The position numbers were made by a program, and so were the translations under genes. Positions 45,474 to 56,208 of a DNA stretch of 64,000 nucleotides are shown in pieces; position 1 is the stretch's first letter, and every line of letters starts with the position of its first letter. The DNA is from Virgibacillus dokdonensis (GTDB lineage Bacteria > Bacillota > Bacilli > Bacillales > Amphibacillaceae). A model generated the notes under the pieces. The model worked only from the letters and a program-made list of their open reading frames with translations, made no database searches and was not told the origin of the DNA. Where the stretch lies: the NCBI RefSeq assembly GCF_900166595.1, contig NZ_LT745763.1, positions 4,135,371 to 4,199,370 of the forward strand, given 5' to 3'.

Positions 45474-45906
45474 CTTACACACCTCCTAGAGCTTTCAAAA
45501 CGACTATTGTTCGGTCCTTCATGTTTCGTCAAGTAACATTACTATGACCTCTGCTGACTTCTTGTGATTCACCAAGACGTCATCGTCTTGGTTGTGCTGG
45601 TTTGTTATCATTCAACTCCCACTGCACCCTCACAAGACCTCCCCCGGTAAGAGCGAAAACTTTCCTCCCATGTAACTGCTAGATTTACTGTATAGGTTTC
45701 GGGCAGTATTGGACTTCAGTTTGTTAGGCAACCTTATCCGACCTAATTCAGCCTTCTATCTAGTTTCTGTTCGTCAGTTCAGGAGTTTGCGTCCGACTTC
45801 CTTCAGCCACTACCTCGCGATAGCCACCTTGTCTTTCGCTAACAGTTCCTACTGCCATGCCTGTAGTGGACTTTCACCACCAAGTTTTCGCCCATGCAGG
45901 GCGCAC

Positions 45907-46150
45907 CTAAAAAAGCGTCTCTGGGTATGCATACTCAGAGACGCTTTCATGCGCGGTTCCACTCTGTTTGAAGGATAAATAAATTCCTTCCAACTTAAAC
46001 TTATAACGGTAAGCGCCGCCGTTATGTACTACTATTCCACAACGGACTTCAGAGGAGCACTTCAAAAGCAATCCTAAAAACCACTTCCAGCCAAGGTGAT
46101 TCTCTCTGTGTTAGTTTATTGCTTTTTACTTTCCCTCGTCATCGTTCCTT
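45907..46150 (-). ncRNA. T-box riboswitch, cysteine type
   Basis: The leader has the conserved T-box sequence AACAGAGTGGAACCGCG at 45952-45968. Upstream it shows Stem I features (GAGAGAATCACCTTGGCTGG and GAAGTGCTCC). The likely specifier codon is TGC (46057-46059), for cysteine, in line with the downstream cysE and cysS genes. Uncharged tRNA-Cys would favour the antiterminator and allow read-through. It starts shortly after gltX. Confidence 0.9.
45909..45944 (-). terminator. T-box terminator
   Basis: GCGTCTCTG pairs with CAGAGACGC and is followed by TTTTTT on the minus strand. It is the off-state structure of the T-box riboswitch. The intron starts three bases after the T-run. Confidence 0.92.
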
Positions 46151-46196
46151 ATTTATGTAATATTACTATATTACATTTTACGTAAGTTGTGAATCA

Positions 46197-47666
46197 TTAC
46201 GCTTTAAGTTTCTTTAATACAGCGTCTAAATGGCTAATGACGGTATCTTTTCCTAGTAGTTCAATTGCCATCGGTAATTCTGGTCCATGAGTTTGTCCCG
46301 TAGTAGCTACACGGATCGGCATAAATAGTTTCTTACCTCGATGCCCCGTTTCTTTTTGTGTTGCTTTAATCTGAGCTTTAATAGAGTCGGCTGTAAAATC
46401 ATCCAAATGAAGGAGCTTATCTGTGAAGACTTGTAATACCTCTGGAACTTGCTCTCCTTCAAGAACTTCCCAAGCAGCGTCATCAAAGCTGAGCTCTTTA
46501 GAGAAAAACATCTCCGTTAATTCTACAATTTCTGCACCATAACGCAATTGCTCTTTGTATAATGCAATAACCTTCTCAACCCATTCCCTTGTCTCTTCAT
46601 CCATATCGTTCGGCAGCTTTTCAGCCTTTACTAAATGTGGTAGTGCCAAGTCAATCACTTCTGAAAGGTCTGTCGCTTTTATATACGCATTATTCATCCA
46701 CTTCAATTTATGACGGTCAAAGATAGCTGCAGACGTAGATAAGCGATTTGGATCAAAGATATCAATTAAAGTTGGCTTATCAAAAATTTCCTCTTCCCCA
46801 ACCGGAGACCAACCTAGTAACGTAATAAAATTAAACAAAGCTTCTGGCAAATAGCCTAAGTCATGGTACTGTTCAATGAATTGAATAATATGCTGGTCAC
46901 GCTTGCTTAATTTTTTCCGTTCTTCGTTAAGAATCAGTGTCATATGGCCAAATTTTGGCGGCTGCCAACCAAATGCATCATATATCATCATTTGTTTTGG
47001 AGTATTGGAAATATGTTCTTCTCCTCGTAATACGTGCGTAATTTCCATTAGATGGTCATCAATAGCTACGGCAAAGTTATACGTCGGAATACCGTTTTTC
47101 TTTACAATAACCCAATCACCAAAATCACTAGATTCAAATGTAATATCGCCTCTTACCATATCATTAAATGTATATGTCTTATTTTCAGGAACTCGCATAC
47201 GGATGCTTGGTAAACGCCCCTCCTCTTCAAAGGCTGCGATTTGTGCTTCCGTTAAATCACGATGGGCGCCAGAATATTTTGGAACTTGGCCGTTAGCGCG
47301 CTGTTGCTCTCTTTCCGCTTCAAGCTCCTCCTCTGTCATATAGCATTTGTATGCCAAGCCTCTTTCTAACAGCTCGTCCACATATTTTTGATAAATATCA
47401 AGACGCTCCATCTGACGGTACGGACCGTAATCGCCACCTACATCAGCGCCTTCATCCCATTCAACACCTAACCATTTTAAAAACTTTAGCTGGCTTTCTT
47501 CGCCACCTGCTACGTTTCGTTTCTCGTCTGTGTCTTCAATGCGAATAATCATTTTTCCATTGAAATGTTTTGCATATAAGTAATTAAATAATGCTGTACG
47601 TGCGTTTCCGATATGCAAATGACCTGTTGGACTTGGTGCATAACGTACTCGAACCTGATTTGTCAT
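46197..47666 (-). CDS. gltX: glutamyl-tRNA synthetase
   Basis: A 489-residue class I synthetase. HIGH-type HIGN is at residues 18-21 and the KMSKS equivalent KLSKR at 252-256. In organisms of this group it usually also charges tRNA-Gln, which is then amidated. The start at 47666 follows AAGGGGAAG and gives the standard [15 protein letters not shown]. ispD and ispF, which precede gltX in Bacillus subtilis, are absent here. Confidence 0.96.
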   Translation of the reverse strand: MTNQVRVRYAPSPTGHLHIGNARTALFNYLYAKHFNGKMIIRIEDTDEKRNVAGGEESQLKFLKWLGVEWDEGADVGGDYGPYRQMERLDIYQKYVDELLERGLAYKCYMTEEELEAEREQQRANGQVPKYSGAHRDLTEAQIAAFEEEGRLPSIRMRVPENKTYTFNDMVRGDITFESSDFGDWVIVKKNGIPTYNFAVAIDDHLMEITHVLRGEEHISNTPKQMMIYDAFGWQPPKFGHMTLILNEERKKLSKRDQHIIQFIEQYHDLGYLPEALFNFITLLGWSPVGEEEIFDKPTLIDIFDPNRLSTSAAIFDRHKLKWMNNAYIKATDLSEVIDLALPHLVKAEKLPNDMDEETREWVEKVIALYKEQLRYGAEIVELTEMFFSKELSFDDAAWEVLEGEQVPEVLQVFTDKLLHLDDFTADSIKAQIKATQKETGHRGKKLFMPIRVATTGQTHGPELPMAIELLGKDTVISHLDAVLKKLKA

Positions 47667-47699
47667 GGCTCTTCCCCTTTCTACAATCAAACATGAATT

Positions 47700-47795
47700 A
47701 GATAAATTTAGCTTACCGCCAACTCTTTATGGCGGAATAACGCCGTTGTTTTTCTTATTCTATAAACCTTAAAACTGTATACTTTCCTAAAATAA
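47700..47795 (+). repeat. dispersed intergenic repeat, copy E
   Basis: Copy with TTTAGCTTACCGCCAACTC, TTTATGGCGGAATAACGCCG and TATAAACCTTAAAACTG, then ATACTTTCC. The left hairpin is broken in this copy. It fills most of the yacL-gltX gap (47667-47967) together with the yacL terminator. Confidence 0.7.
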
Positions 47796-47907
47796 AATGA
47801 ATCATACTCCTATGTTTTAGAGACTTAAAATGTGATACAGGAGATTTTTTGTATGACAGCGCCTTGCTTTTAAATTCTATATTAAATTATACGGTTCTTG
47901 CTCGTAT

Positions 47908-47944
47908 AACAAAAGTGATAACAACCATTGTTATCACTTTTGTT
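47908..47944 (-). terminator. strong terminator of yacL
   Basis: A 17-base-pair perfect stem (AACAAAAGTGATAACAA and its complement) with a three-base loop, with A- and T-rich ends. It can act in both directions; it lies 23 bases after the yacL stop. Confidence 0.88.
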
Positions 47945-47967
47945 CATCCTTTATATGTTATACCTTT

Positions 47968-49062
47968 TTACAGTGCTTTTTCAAGTAATTTTGGTTTTGC
48001 AAATATCATTCGTCCAGCAGACGTTTGCAAGACACTCGTAATTAGCACTTCGATTGTTTTGCCGATATAGTCTCTACCTTCTTCCACAACAATCATGGTT
48101 CCATCATCAAGGTAAGCGACCCCTTGATTATGTTCTTTCCCATCTTTTATAACATGTACGGTTAATTCTTCCCCAGGCAGGACAACAGGCTTCACAGCAT
48201 TCGCCAAATCATTAATGTTTAATACAGACACACTTTGCAAGTCACAAACTTTATTCAAGTTAAAGTCATTGGTTACAACGATACCATCAATTACTTTAGC
48301 CAATTTGATTAATTTGCTATCCACCTCATGAATATCTTCGAAGTCCCCTTCATAGATTTCCACTTTTACAGGTAAATCTTTCTGGATCCGATTTAACACG
48401 TCTAAACCTCTACGTCCACGGTTTCTCTTTAATACATCAGATGAATCAGCAATATGTTGCAGCTCGCCAAGTACGAATTGCGGAATAACAACCGTTCCTT
48501 CCAAGAAGTTCGTTTGGCAAATGTCAGCGATCCGTCCATCAATAATGACACTTGTATCCAATATCTTTGCTTTAGGTTGTATGGTTGTATTTGTTACATC
48601 ACTTTCTGGGATTTTTCGCTTTTCTTTTTCCTTACGATTCATATTAAATAAATTGACAATATCTTCACGACGGCGAAAACCGACTTGAAAACCTAGATAC
48701 CCTAATATAATCGTTATAAATAATGGAAGAACTTGTGAAACTAATACATTAAGATCTCCCAAAGGTATGGTGATTAAATACGCGATAATTAAACCAGCCA
48801 TCAAACCTAACGTCCCTGAAAATAAATCACCAGCAGGTAGACGAATAAGTGCTTCCTCTATCCATTTTAAAAACCCTACAATATAATCGACAAGCCAATA
48901 TGATATGAGAAAGAAAATAATAGCACCGATCGCCATTCCTATATAGGGAGAGAACATCCAATTAGCATCGGCAATATTTAATAAAGCTAAAAACAAAGGA
49001 ACATAAAGATAACCTATAGTTCCTCCTAAAATAATGAAAAACAAATGCACAATCTTTTTCAT
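47968..49062 (-). CDS. yacL: PIN/TRAM-domain membrane protein YacL
   Basis: A protein of about 364 residues. Four hydrophobic helices span residues 5-130, followed by a PIN domain starting [15 protein letters not shown] (Asp169) and a C-terminal TRAM-like domain ([20 protein letters not shown]). It is a conserved membrane-bound PIN protein of unknown target in Bacillales. Start is ATG 49062 or the TTG two codons upstream. radA precedes it directly; disA is not between them. Confidence 0.88.
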   Translation of the reverse strand: MKKIVHLFFIILGGTIGYLYVPLFLALLNIADANWMFSPYIGMAIGAIIFFLISYWLVDYIVGFLKWIEEALIRLPAGDLFSGTLGLMAGLIIAYLITIPLGDLNVLVSQVLPLFITIILGYLGFQVGFRRREDIVNLFNMNRKEKEKRKIPESDVTNTTIQPKAKILDTSVIIDGRIADICQTNFLEGTVVIPQFVLGELQHIADSSDVLKRNRGRRGLDVLNRIQKDLPVKVEIYEGDFEDIHEVDSKLIKLAKVIDGIVVTNDFNLNKVCDLQSVSVLNINDLANAVKPVVLPGEELTVHVIKDGKEHNQGVAYLDDGTMIVVEEGRDYIGKTIEVLITSVLQTSAGRMIFAKPKLLEKAL

Positions 49063-49274
49063 CAGCAATGCCACCTCCTAACTTATATTATTGCCTAAGA
49101 TGAAAAAAAATAATCCTTGAATAATATTTATAATGAAATAATTTCCATATGATAGTTTATAAACTTCCAAGTAATGAACAATCCTTTAAACGTTGGAGTA
49201 AATAAGCATTTTCAAACGCCCTTATCCTACAAACCTTTCATTTATACTTCTTACTAATGAAATAAAAACAAAAC

Positions 49275-50648
49275 TTATCTACTTACCCCGATTTGTAATG
49301 CTTCTTGCACCGTGTTTACACCGATAATTTCGATGTTATTTGGCGTTGTCCAACCTCCCAAATTATTTTTAGGACAAATAACGCGTTTAAATCCTAGTTT
49401 GGCAGCTTCTTGAACACGTTGTTCAATGCGAGATACCCGTCTTATTTCTCCCGTCAGTCCGACTTCCCCAATAAAAATATCTTCCGGCTTTGTTGGTTGA
49501 TCACGGAAGCTAGAAGCAATACTAACAGCAATTGCTAAATCAATGGCAGGTTCATCAAGTCTAACACCACCAGCAACTTTAATATATGCATCTTGGTTTT
49601 GCAGCATTAAACCGACACGTTTTTCTAACACTGCCATCAGTAGTGGAACACGGTTCTGATCTACTCCTGTCGCCATTCTACGAGGGTTACCAAACGCTGT
49701 AGGAGAAATTAATGCCTGTATCTCTACCAATACTGGTCTTGTTCCCTCCATAGAAGCTACGACGGTAGACCCCGAAGCTCCTTGTGAACGTTCTTCCAAA
49801 AATATTTCTGAAGGGTTTAAAACTTCGCGTAGCCCCGCTTCCTTCATCTCAAAGATGCCCATTTCATTCGTACTACCAAACCGATTTTTCACACCTCTTA
49901 AAATACGGTACGTATGATGACGCTCCCCTTCAAAATATAGCACAGCGTCCACCATATGCTCTAAAAGCCTTGGGCCAGCAATCGTCCCCTCTTTCGTCAC
50001 GTGTCCCACAATAAAGATGGGTATTCCATTCGTTTTAGCAATTTTCATCAATTCAGATGTACATTCTCTTACTTGAGAAACACTGCCCGGTGCACTAGTA
50101 ATCTCTTCACGATAGACCGTTTGAATGGAATCAATAACGACAAATGATGGTTTTATTGCTTCGATTTGATTTGCTATATCAAGTAAACTTGTTTCTGCTA
50201 ACACATATAACTCGTCGGAAGTTACACCTAAACGATCAGCACGCAACTTTGTCTGTCTCGTTGATTCTTCCCCGGAAATGTATAAAACAGACAGACTTTT
50301 ATCTGCCAATTGAGATGATATTTGTAATAATAGGGTAGACTTTCCAATCCCTGGATCACCACCAACTAGAACGAGAGAGCCTGGCACAATGCCGCCGCCG
50401 AGCACACGGTTAAACTCTTTCATATCTGTTGTCACTCTCGGTTCTTGTTGTGATTTAATTGCTGTAATTTTTTCAGGCTTTCCTACTGACCTATTACCTG
50501 TTTGAAAAGCTTGCTTTTGTCTCCCACCAGTAATTTCAATCTCTTCTACAAACGTATTCCAATTATTACAACCAGGACACTTGCCAAGCCATTTTGCTAC
50601 TTCATACCCACAATCCTGACAAACAAATTTCGTTTTACGCTTCGCCAA
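49275..50648 (-). CDS. radA: DNA repair protein RadA
   Basis: A 457-residue RecA-related helicase. The zinc finger has Cys10, Cys13, Cys24 and Cys27, Walker A GDPGIGKS is at 97-104, the KNRFG motif at 254-258 and a Lon-like C-terminal domain follows. It promotes branch migration in recombination. No obvious terminator or promoter was found around it. Confidence 0.95.
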   Translation of the reverse strand: MAKRKTKFVCQDCGYEVAKWLGKCPGCNNWNTFVEEIEITGGRQKQAFQTGNRSVGKPEKITAIKSQQEPRVTTDMKEFNRVLGGGIVPGSLVLVGGDPGIGKSTLLLQISSQLADKSLSVLYISGEESTRQTKLRADRLGVTSDELYVLAETSLLDIANQIEAIKPSFVVIDSIQTVYREEITSAPGSVSQVRECTSELMKIAKTNGIPIFIVGHVTKEGTIAGPRLLEHMVDAVLYFEGERHHTYRILRGVKNRFGSTNEMGIFEMKEAGLREVLNPSEIFLEERSQGASGSTVVASMEGTRPVLVEIQALISPTAFGNPRRMATGVDQNRVPLLMAVLEKRVGLMLQNQDAYIKVAGGVRLDEPAIDLAIAVSIASSFRDQPTKPEDIFIGEVGLTGEIRRVSRIEQRVQEAAKLGFKRVICPKNNLGGWTTPNNIEIIGVNTVQEALQIGVSR

Positions 50649-50847
50649 CCTATCACTACCCCTTCACTTATCTATTATATACGATTTTAGCAACCATAAA
50701 GTTACAGGTTCCTATCAATTTGAATAGGAATTCCATAGTCGTGCCACAAATCTTCCCTATTTCATACTGCTTAAAGCTAAAAATGGATTCACTTTTTTCG
50801 AAAAGACACTTCTTGTTGCTTCAATTTACTTAAAAGCAGCGTTTTGT

Positions 50848-50932
50848 TATTCGAAAAACTTGGCTATCGCCAAAGTCTTTATCCGCTTATACTATAAACC
50901 TTAAAAAATTTATACTTTCCTATAGTATAAAA
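50848..50932 (+). repeat. dispersed intergenic repeat, copy F (best conserved)
   Basis: Contains AAAAACTTGGCTATCGCCAA and TTATACTATAAACC paired with TATAGTATAA. Both internal hairpins are intact. Confidence 0.85.
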
Positions 50933-50947
50933 AACTCGCCTGCGAGT
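50929..50947 (-). terminator. short terminator-like hairpin
   Basis: CTCGC and GCGAG with a two-base gap, followed by TTTTTT on the minus strand. It directly precedes repeat F. No gene with a stop codon lies just upstream. Confidence 0.45.
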
Positions 50948-50983
50948 GCTTTCGCGATTTTCCTAACGCAAGTCATCTTTTGC

Positions 50984-51058
50984 TTTTCACCAATTCTTTA
51001 TATAGAAAGCATTCGTTTTGCTTATACGATAAGCCTTAAAATTTTATGCTTTCTATTG
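50984..51058 (+). repeat. dispersed intergenic repeat, copy G (partial)
   Basis: Right-hand part of the repeat: GCTTATACGATAAGCC then TTTTATGCTTTCTATTG. Confidence 0.6.
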
Positions 51059-51161
51059 CTTATTTTTATTAGTTTAACATATTTTGGCGTTAAAAGAATG
51101 ATTCTCATCATCTATATTATTGCAACATAGCAGGACGTTTTCCCTAAACCTATCTATCTTA

Positions 51162-51248
51162 TTACAACAACTTTACTTATCGACAAATCTTTCGCATAAG
51201 CCTTCGTTTTTCTTATACGATAAAACCTTATACTTTTCTATAGTACAA
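51162..51248 (+). repeat. dispersed intergenic repeat, copy H
   Basis: Contains ACAACTTTACTTATCGAC, GCATAAGCCTTCG, CTTATACGATAAAACC and ATACTTTTCTATAGTA. Confidence 0.7.
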
Positions 51249-51333
51249 ATTAGGTCATATTTGTTTCTTAGAATAATACTTCTTTTCTTTTTGTAAATAA
51301 ATTTCTTAAAGCATTAATTTGGTTCTAAATAAA

Positions 51334-51371
51334 CAATCCTTTCGTGAAGCTACCTCCTCACGAAAGGATTG
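51334..51371 (-). terminator. strong intrinsic terminator of the ctsR operon
   Basis: CAATCCTTTCGTGA and TCACGAAAGGATTG form a 14-base-pair perfect stem followed by TTTATTT on the minus strand, 92 bases after the clpC stop. It closes ctsR-mcsA-mcsB-clpC. Confidence 0.9.
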
Positions 51372-51375
51372 GTTT

Positions 51376-51440
51376 GTCAGAAAAACTTGGCTATTAACAA
51401 GTCTTTATGGCGATGACCATGGCTGCCGCTTTCCGTTACT
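51376..51440 (+). repeat. dispersed intergenic repeat, copy I (partial)
   Basis: Left-hand part of the repeat: CAGAAAAACTTGGCTATTAA, CAAGTCTTTATGGCG and GCCGCTTTCCG. It lies between the clpC stop and the clpC terminator. Confidence 0.65.
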
Positions 51441-51462
51441 ACTTATCATCATATAGATAAGA

Positions 51463-53889
51463 CTAAGGAAGTATAATAAATTCTCCTTTATTGTTTAAAC
51501 CAATTTTTACTTTTTGACCTTTTTCAATTGTTCCTTTTAAAAGCTCTTCAGACAATAAATCCTCTACATTCTTTTGAATCGAGCGACGAAGCGGTCTTGC
51601 TCCATATTCAGGATCGAAACCTTCATTGGCAATCTTTTCAATTGCCTTATCTGTTAGCGAGAACTCGATATCTTGTTCTTTTAAACGTTTTTGCAGTTGT
51701 TGAATCATTAGCGTTACAATCTGCTTCATATGTTTTTTCTCTAAGGAATGGAAAACAATTGTTTCATCTATACGGTTTAAAAATTCTGGTCGAAATGCTT
51801 TTTTTAGCTCTTCCGTTACTTTTGATTTCATATTTTTATAATCCTGGTCTTCTTCCCCTAAATTAAAGCCAACATATTTATTTCGCTTTAATTCGCTCGC
51901 ACCAACATTCGATGTCATAATTAATACCGTATTACGAAAATCGACCACGCGACCTTTGGAGTCGGTTAAACGACCATCTTCAAGAACTTGTAATAAGATA
52001 TTGAACACTTCCGGATGAGCCTTTTCTACTTCATCTAAAAGCACAACGGAATACGGTTTTCTACGGACTTTTTCAGTTAGTTGACCGCCTTCTTCATATC
52101 CTACATAGCCAGGAGGTGGGCCAACTAAACGAGAAGTAGCATGCTTTTCCATATACTCCGACATATCAATTCGAATCATGGCATCCTCATCCGCAAACAT
52201 GGCTTCCGCTAAGGCACGAGCTAATTCCGTTTTCCCAACCCCTGTTGGTCCTAAAAATATAAACGAACCAATTGGGCGTTTCGGATCTTTCAACCCTGCT
52301 CGAGCTCTACGGATTGCTTTAGAAACGGCATTTACAGCTTCTTCTTGACCGATTACTCGATTGTGAAGGATCTCCTCCATGTTAAGCAAACGTTCGCTCT
52401 CATCCTTCGTTAGTTTTGCTACAGGGACACCCGTCCAGATAGATACAACACTCGCAATGTCTTCTACTGTAACCTCCGTATCGGTTTGTCCTTGCTTTTC
52501 TTTCCATTTTGTCTTCGTCTCAGCTACTTCTTCACGTAACCGTTGCTCGGAATCACGAAGCGATGCGGCTTTTTCAAACTCTTGACTTTGTACAGCTGCA
52601 TCCTTTTCCTTACGAACCTCTTCCAACTTATGTTCTAATTTCTTCAGGTTTGGTGGTACAGTATAGGATTTTAAACGCACCTTCGATCCTGCTTCATCAA
52701 TTAAATCAATCGCCTTATCTGGTAAGAACCGGTCAGTTATATAACGATCCGATAGATTAGCAGCTGCTTCAATTGCTTCATCTGTTATCGTAACACGATG
52801 ATGTGCTTCGTAACGATCACGTAAGCCTTTTAAAATTTGGATCGTTTCTTCCAACGTTGGTTCATCAACTTGAATAGGCTGGAATCTGCGCTCAAGCGCT
52901 GCATCTTTTTCAATATATTTACGATACTCATCTAATGTCGTAGCACCAATACACTGTAACTCACCACGGGCAAGTGATGGCTTTAAAATATTTGACGCAT
53001 CAATCGCACCTTCTGCCCCACCAGCGCCAATTAAAGTGTGCAATTCATCAATAAATAAGATAATGTTACCAGCTCGACGAATTTCTTCCATTACCTTTTT
53101 CAAACGATCTTCGAACTCACCACGATATTTTGTTCCTGCCACAACCGTTCCCATATCTAGCGTCATCACGCGCTTATCTCGTAATGTTTCTGGTACTTCA
53201 TTTTGAATAATTTGTTGTGCAAGCCCTTCTGCAACCGCTGTTTTTCCTACACCAGGCTCGCCAATTAATACAGGGTTGTTTTTCGTACGGCGACTTAACA
53301 CTTGAATAACCCGTTCGATTTCCTTACTACGTCCAATAACTGGATCAATATTGCCTTCTTTGGCGCTCACCGTTAAATCACGTGCTAACGAATCAAGTGT
53401 TGGGGTATTCGCATTGGATTGTTGCGCACGCCCCTGACGATTTGCTTGCGATTCATTACTACCTAAAAGCTGTAAAACTTGCTGTCTAGCTTTGTTCAGG
53501 CTAACCCCTAAATTATTTAAAACTCTAGCAGCAACGCCCTCTCCTTCTCGGATAAGCCCTAATAGTATGTGCTCTGTGCCAACATATGAATGCCCAAGCT
53601 TACGTGCTTCATCTTGGCAAAGTTCTACCACTTTTTTCGCACGTGGTGTATAGTGAATTGTTTGCATTGGCTGTTTCCCTACGCCAATTAGTTTTTCCAC
53701 CTCTTCTTGAATTTTGGAAATCTCCAATCCAAGTGATTGTAATGCTTTTGCAGCAATACCTTCTCCTTCGCGGACAAGTCCTAGTAAAATATGTTCTGTC
53801 CCGATATTATTATGCCCTAATCTTACAGCCTCCTCTTGGGAGAGTGCGAGTACTTTTTGTGCTCTTTCGGTAAAACGTCCAGACATCAT
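51463..53889 (-). CDS. clpC: AAA+ chaperone/protease subunit ClpC
   Basis: An 808-residue Hsp100 protein. Two N-terminal repeats occur at 3-145 ([11 protein letters not shown] and [11 protein letters not shown]). Walker A motifs are GEPGVGKT at 210-217 and GPTGVGKT at 547-554. The UVR/M domain lies around 415-460, where McsA-type adaptors bind, and the ClpP-docking VGF loop is at 673-675. It unfolds proteins, including those marked by McsB arginine phosphorylation, for ClpP. It follows mcsB in the CtsR-controlled operon. Confidence 0.97.
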   Translation of the reverse strand: MMSGRFTERAQKVLALSQEEAVRLGHNNIGTEHILLGLVREGEGIAAKALQSLGLEISKIQEEVEKLIGVGKQPMQTIHYTPRAKKVVELCQDEARKLGHSYVGTEHILLGLIREGEGVAARVLNNLGVSLNKARQQVLQLLGSNESQANRQGRAQQSNANTPTLDSLARDLTVSAKEGNIDPVIGRSKEIERVIQVLSRRTKNNPVLIGEPGVGKTAVAEGLAQQIIQNEVPETLRDKRVMTLDMGTVVAGTKYRGEFEDRLKKVMEEIRRAGNIILFIDELHTLIGAGGAEGAIDASNILKPSLARGELQCIGATTLDEYRKYIEKDAALERRFQPIQVDEPTLEETIQILKGLRDRYEAHHRVTITDEAIEAAANLSDRYITDRFLPDKAIDLIDEAGSKVRLKSYTVPPNLKKLEHKLEEVRKEKDAAVQSQEFEKAASLRDSEQRLREEVAETKTKWKEKQGQTDTEVTVEDIASVVSIWTGVPVAKLTKDESERLLNMEEILHNRVIGQEEAVNAVSKAIRRARAGLKDPKRPIGSFIFLGPTGVGKTELARALAEAMFADEDAMIRIDMSEYMEKHATSRLVGPPPGYVGYEEGGQLTEKVRRKPYSVVLLDEVEKAHPEVFNILLQVLEDGRLTDSKGRVVDFRNTVLIMTSNVGASELKRNKYVGFNLGEEDQDYKNMKSKVTEELKKAFRPEFLNRIDETIVFHSLEKKHMKQIVTLMIQQLQKRLKEQDIEFSLTDKAIEKIANEGFDPEYGARPLRRSIQKNVEDLLSEELLKGTIEKGQKVKIGLNNKGEFIILP

Positions 53890-53907
53890 ATATTCGTTTC
53901 CTCCTAT

Positions 53908-54972
53908 CTATTCCTCTAATTGCAACCGCTGACGAATAAGAGAAGCTCGCAATTGGTCACGTTCACTTGCTGCTAATGTTTTTTTGGCATAGTGCTGTAA
54001 AAATCCTGGTTGAGTCAAAATCATTAGTTCATTTAAAATATTTCTTGATACATTTTTCAATAAACCTACATCAATACCTAACCTTACATTGGATAAGCAT
54101 GTTGCAGCCTCTTTTGATTCTAAAATTCTTGCATATGCCAATACACCATAAGAACGAAAAATTCGATCTTCCAACTTCTCTTTCGATTGCTCCATTATCC
54201 GATGTCTCGCATAACGTTCCTGTTCAATTAATTGCTTCACAACACTTTGCAAATCAGCAACGATATCCTCTTCTGATTTTCCAAGCGTAATCTGATTAGA
54301 TATTTGAAAAATGTTTCCTTGCGCTTCACTACCTTCGCCATAAATACCTCGTACAACGAGACCTAACTGGTTAATTGCTGGTATCATGCGATTGATTTGT
54401 TTTGTTAAAACTAACGCGGGCAAATGCATCATAACAGAAGCACGCATTCCAGTTCCTACATTCGTCGGACAACTTGTCAAGTAACCTCGTTTTTCATCAA
54501 AAGCATAATTGATTTTTTCTTCTAGCCAATCATCAAATTCGAATGCTTGTTGCAGGGCCTCTGCTATTTGAAAACCTGGGAAATAAAGTTGCAAGCGAAT
54601 ATGGTCTTCTTCATTGATCATAAGAGATACTTGCTCATTTTCAGAAATAAGCACAGATGCAGCTTCAGATTGCTTTGCTAACAACGGACTAATCAAATGT
54701 TTTTCGACTAATACACGTTTTTCAATAGCGGATAGATCACGAATGGATACAAATGCTAAATCTTTATACACTCCATAAGTTTGTCCTTCATACTTTTCTT
54801 GAAAAAAACTCCTTATTTCCTCTAACTCTTTTGGATCAGCAGCTATTGGATAAGGTATATTAGCAAAATTTCGAGCAAGGCGAATACGGCTACTTAAAAC
54901 AATATCGCTATCTGGACCATCTTTCCGCATCCACGGGCTAATCGCTTCATTCATAAATTGCTGCAATGTCAT
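53908..54972 (-). CDS. mcsB: protein arginine kinase McsB
   Basis: A 354-residue enzyme with the phosphagen-kinase fold. SSRIRLARN is at 27-35, NEEDH at 120-124 and CPTNVGTG at 168-175, the active-site cysteine-containing loop. It phosphorylates arginines in proteins, including CtsR, as a degradation mark. Its start overlaps the mcsA stop by four bases. Confidence 0.96.
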   Translation of the reverse strand: MTLQQFMNEAISPWMRKDGPDSDIVLSSRIRLARNFANIPYPIAADPKELEEIRSFFQEKYEGQTYGVYKDLAFVSIRDLSAIEKRVLVEKHLISPLLAKQSEAASVLISENEQVSLMINEEDHIRLQLYFPGFQIAEALQQAFEFDDWLEEKINYAFDEKRGYLTSCPTNVGTGMRASVMMHLPALVLTKQINRMIPAINQLGLVVRGIYGEGSEAQGNIFQISNQITLGKSEEDIVADLQSVVKQLIEQERYARHRIMEQSKEKLEDRIFRSYGVLAYARILESKEAATCLSNVRLGIDVGLLKNVSRNILNELMILTQPGFLQHYAKKTLAASERDQLRASLIRQRLQLEE

Positions 54973-55517
54973 GATTGATCACCTGCCTCTGCCTGACCGT
55001 CATCTTGATTTAAAGCTTTAATTTGATCTCTTACTTTTGCTGCTTCTTCAAATTCTTCATTCTCAATTAACTTTTTCAAATGCAGTTTTAAATCTTCTAG
55101 CTGTTTTTTCTTATGCAAATCTCCACCTTGTCGTTTAGGGATTTTCCCATTATGCTTTACATTCCCCGCATGGACTCTTCGAAATATCGAGTCTAAACGA
55201 TCGTTAAAAGTTTCATAACAAACAGCACAGCCAAATTTTCCTACTTGCTTAAATTGAGAAAAAGTCATTTCGCATTTTGGACATTGTAAGTCCTTTGTCT
55301 GATGATAACTTTCCGTGTGTGGATTTGACAAGCTGGAGGTGTCAAAATTAAATAACCCAGAAAGTAAATGATGTAGCGAATATCCATCTTCTGAATAGTT
55401 CATATACCCTTTATCCTTCGCACAAACATTACAAACATGAACCTCCATTTTTTGCCCTTGAATCACTTGTGTGAAATGAAGGGTTGCAGGACGTTTGTGA
55501 CATTCTTGGCATTGCAT
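54969..55517 (-). CDS. mcsA: McsB activator McsA (UVR-domain zinc protein)
   Basis: A 182-residue protein with four CxxC pairs (Cys3/6, Cys29/32, Cys79/82, Cys97/100) and a C-terminal UVR domain ([20 protein letters not shown]) that binds ClpC. It activates McsB. The start at 55517 has GGGGAG seven bases upstream. Confidence 0.94.
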   Translation of the reverse strand: MQCQECHKRPATLHFTQVIQGQKMEVHVCNVCAKDKGYMNYSEDGYSLHHLLSGLFNFDTSSLSNPHTESYHQTKDLQCPKCEMTFSQFKQVGKFGCAVCYETFNDRLDSIFRRVHAGNVKHNGKIPKRQGGDLHKKKQLEDLKLHLKKLIENEEFEEAAKVRDQIKALNQDDGQAEAGDQS

Positions 55518-55531
55518 GTTCACACTCCCCT

Positions 55532-55999
55532 TTATTTATTTAAATACTTAAGCGTTGTAAGCATGGATGTTAATACGCGTGCACGAATTTCATCTCGTAA
55601 AGGCAATTGGAATGGAAGCGTCGTTCTTTCAATAGCGCTTAACATAATCTTAGCCTCGCGTTCCGTAATTAACTCTTCTTCAAGTAACCTTTCTAATATA
55701 CCGACTGCTTTTTGCTGAGATACAGATGGATTAATCATTTCAATAATTTCATCAATCAACTTGGACTCTTCTTGGTGAATAACCCGCATAATTCGAATAA
55801 AACCACCGCCACCACGCTTACTTTCCACAATATAACCTTTTTCAGCAGTAAAGCGTGTATTAATTACATAATTAATTTGTGAGGGGACACATTGAAATTG
55901 GTCAGCTATCTCACTTCGTTTAATTTCAATTACATTCTTCCCTTTTGATTGAAGGATTTGCTTCAAATAACTTTCAATTATATCTGATATATTACCCAT
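55532..55999 (-). CDS. ctsR: transcriptional repressor CtsR
   Basis: A 155-residue heat-sensing repressor. An N-terminal winged helix-turn-helix includes the glycine-rich wing SKRGGGGFIRI at 60-70, which gives temperature sensitivity in Bacillus. It represses its own operon through the operator just upstream. It lies first in ctsR-mcsA-mcsB-clpC. Confidence 0.97.
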   Translation of the reverse strand: MGNISDIIESYLKQILQSKGKNVIEIKRSEIADQFQCVPSQINYVINTRFTAEKGYIVESKRGGGGFIRIMRVIHQEESKLIDEIIEMINPSVSQQKAVGILERLLEEELITEREAKIMLSAIERTTLPFQLPLRDEIRARVLTSMLTTLKYLNK

Positions 56000-56030
56000 A
56001 TGCCCACCCCCTTTTGTATAGAGTAACGGT

Positions 56031-56053
56031 TTTGACTTTGACTATCTTTGACT
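56031..56053 (-). promoter_or_regulatory. CtsR operator with three heptads
   Basis: On the minus strand AGTCAAA-GAT-AGTCAAA matches the CtsR heptad repeat (A/GGTCAAA, three-base spacer). A third heptad follows directly with a one-base overlap (56031-56037). It lies just downstream of the -10 and would block transcription. Confidence 0.9.
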
Positions 56054-56061
56054 ATACTTTT

Positions 56062-56089
56062 ATTATACGGGAATTTAAAGAAGATGCAA
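56062..56089 (-). promoter_or_regulatory. sigma-A promoter of the ctsR operon
   Basis: TTGCAT (56084-56089) and perfect TATAAT (56062-56067) with a 16-base spacer on the minus strand. Confidence 0.8.
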
Positions 56090-56208
56090 ATACAATACTA
56101 TGTTTATTGTAGACAAAAATAACTCATAAAAAACACATAATAAAAAAACCTTCTATGAATGGGAATTTCACGACAAAAGTCTTTTTATTACGACAAACCG
56201 TATTACCA

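Larger units (their letters stand above)
44010..45906 (-). mobile_element. group II intron, bacterial class C type, complete
   Basis: The element reads from GTGCGCCC at 45906 (fits the group II 5' consensus GUGYG) to CTACTCGAT at 44010. Domain V is clear at 44053-44084: ACCGCCGTA pairs with TACGGTGGT, TACC with GGTA, with a two-base CG bulge and the CGC catalytic triad typical of class C. A domain VI hairpin follows (AAAGTT/AACTTT) before the 3' end. The reverse transcriptase frame ends directly at domain V. The 5' boundary follows the T-run of a terminator, the known target of class C introns. Boundaries are inferred, not tested. Confidence 0.88.
50649..51462. other. 814-base clpC-radA gap with four repeat copies
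   Basis: No gene was recognised on either strand. The stretch holds repeat copies F, G, H and I, a short terminator-like hairpin at 50936-50947 and the clpC terminator. Confidence 0.6.

Noticed and set aside
50848..51440. Four repeats in a row as a possible CRISPR array
   Set aside because: Units are long, unequal and diverged, spacing is irregular and there are no cas genes.
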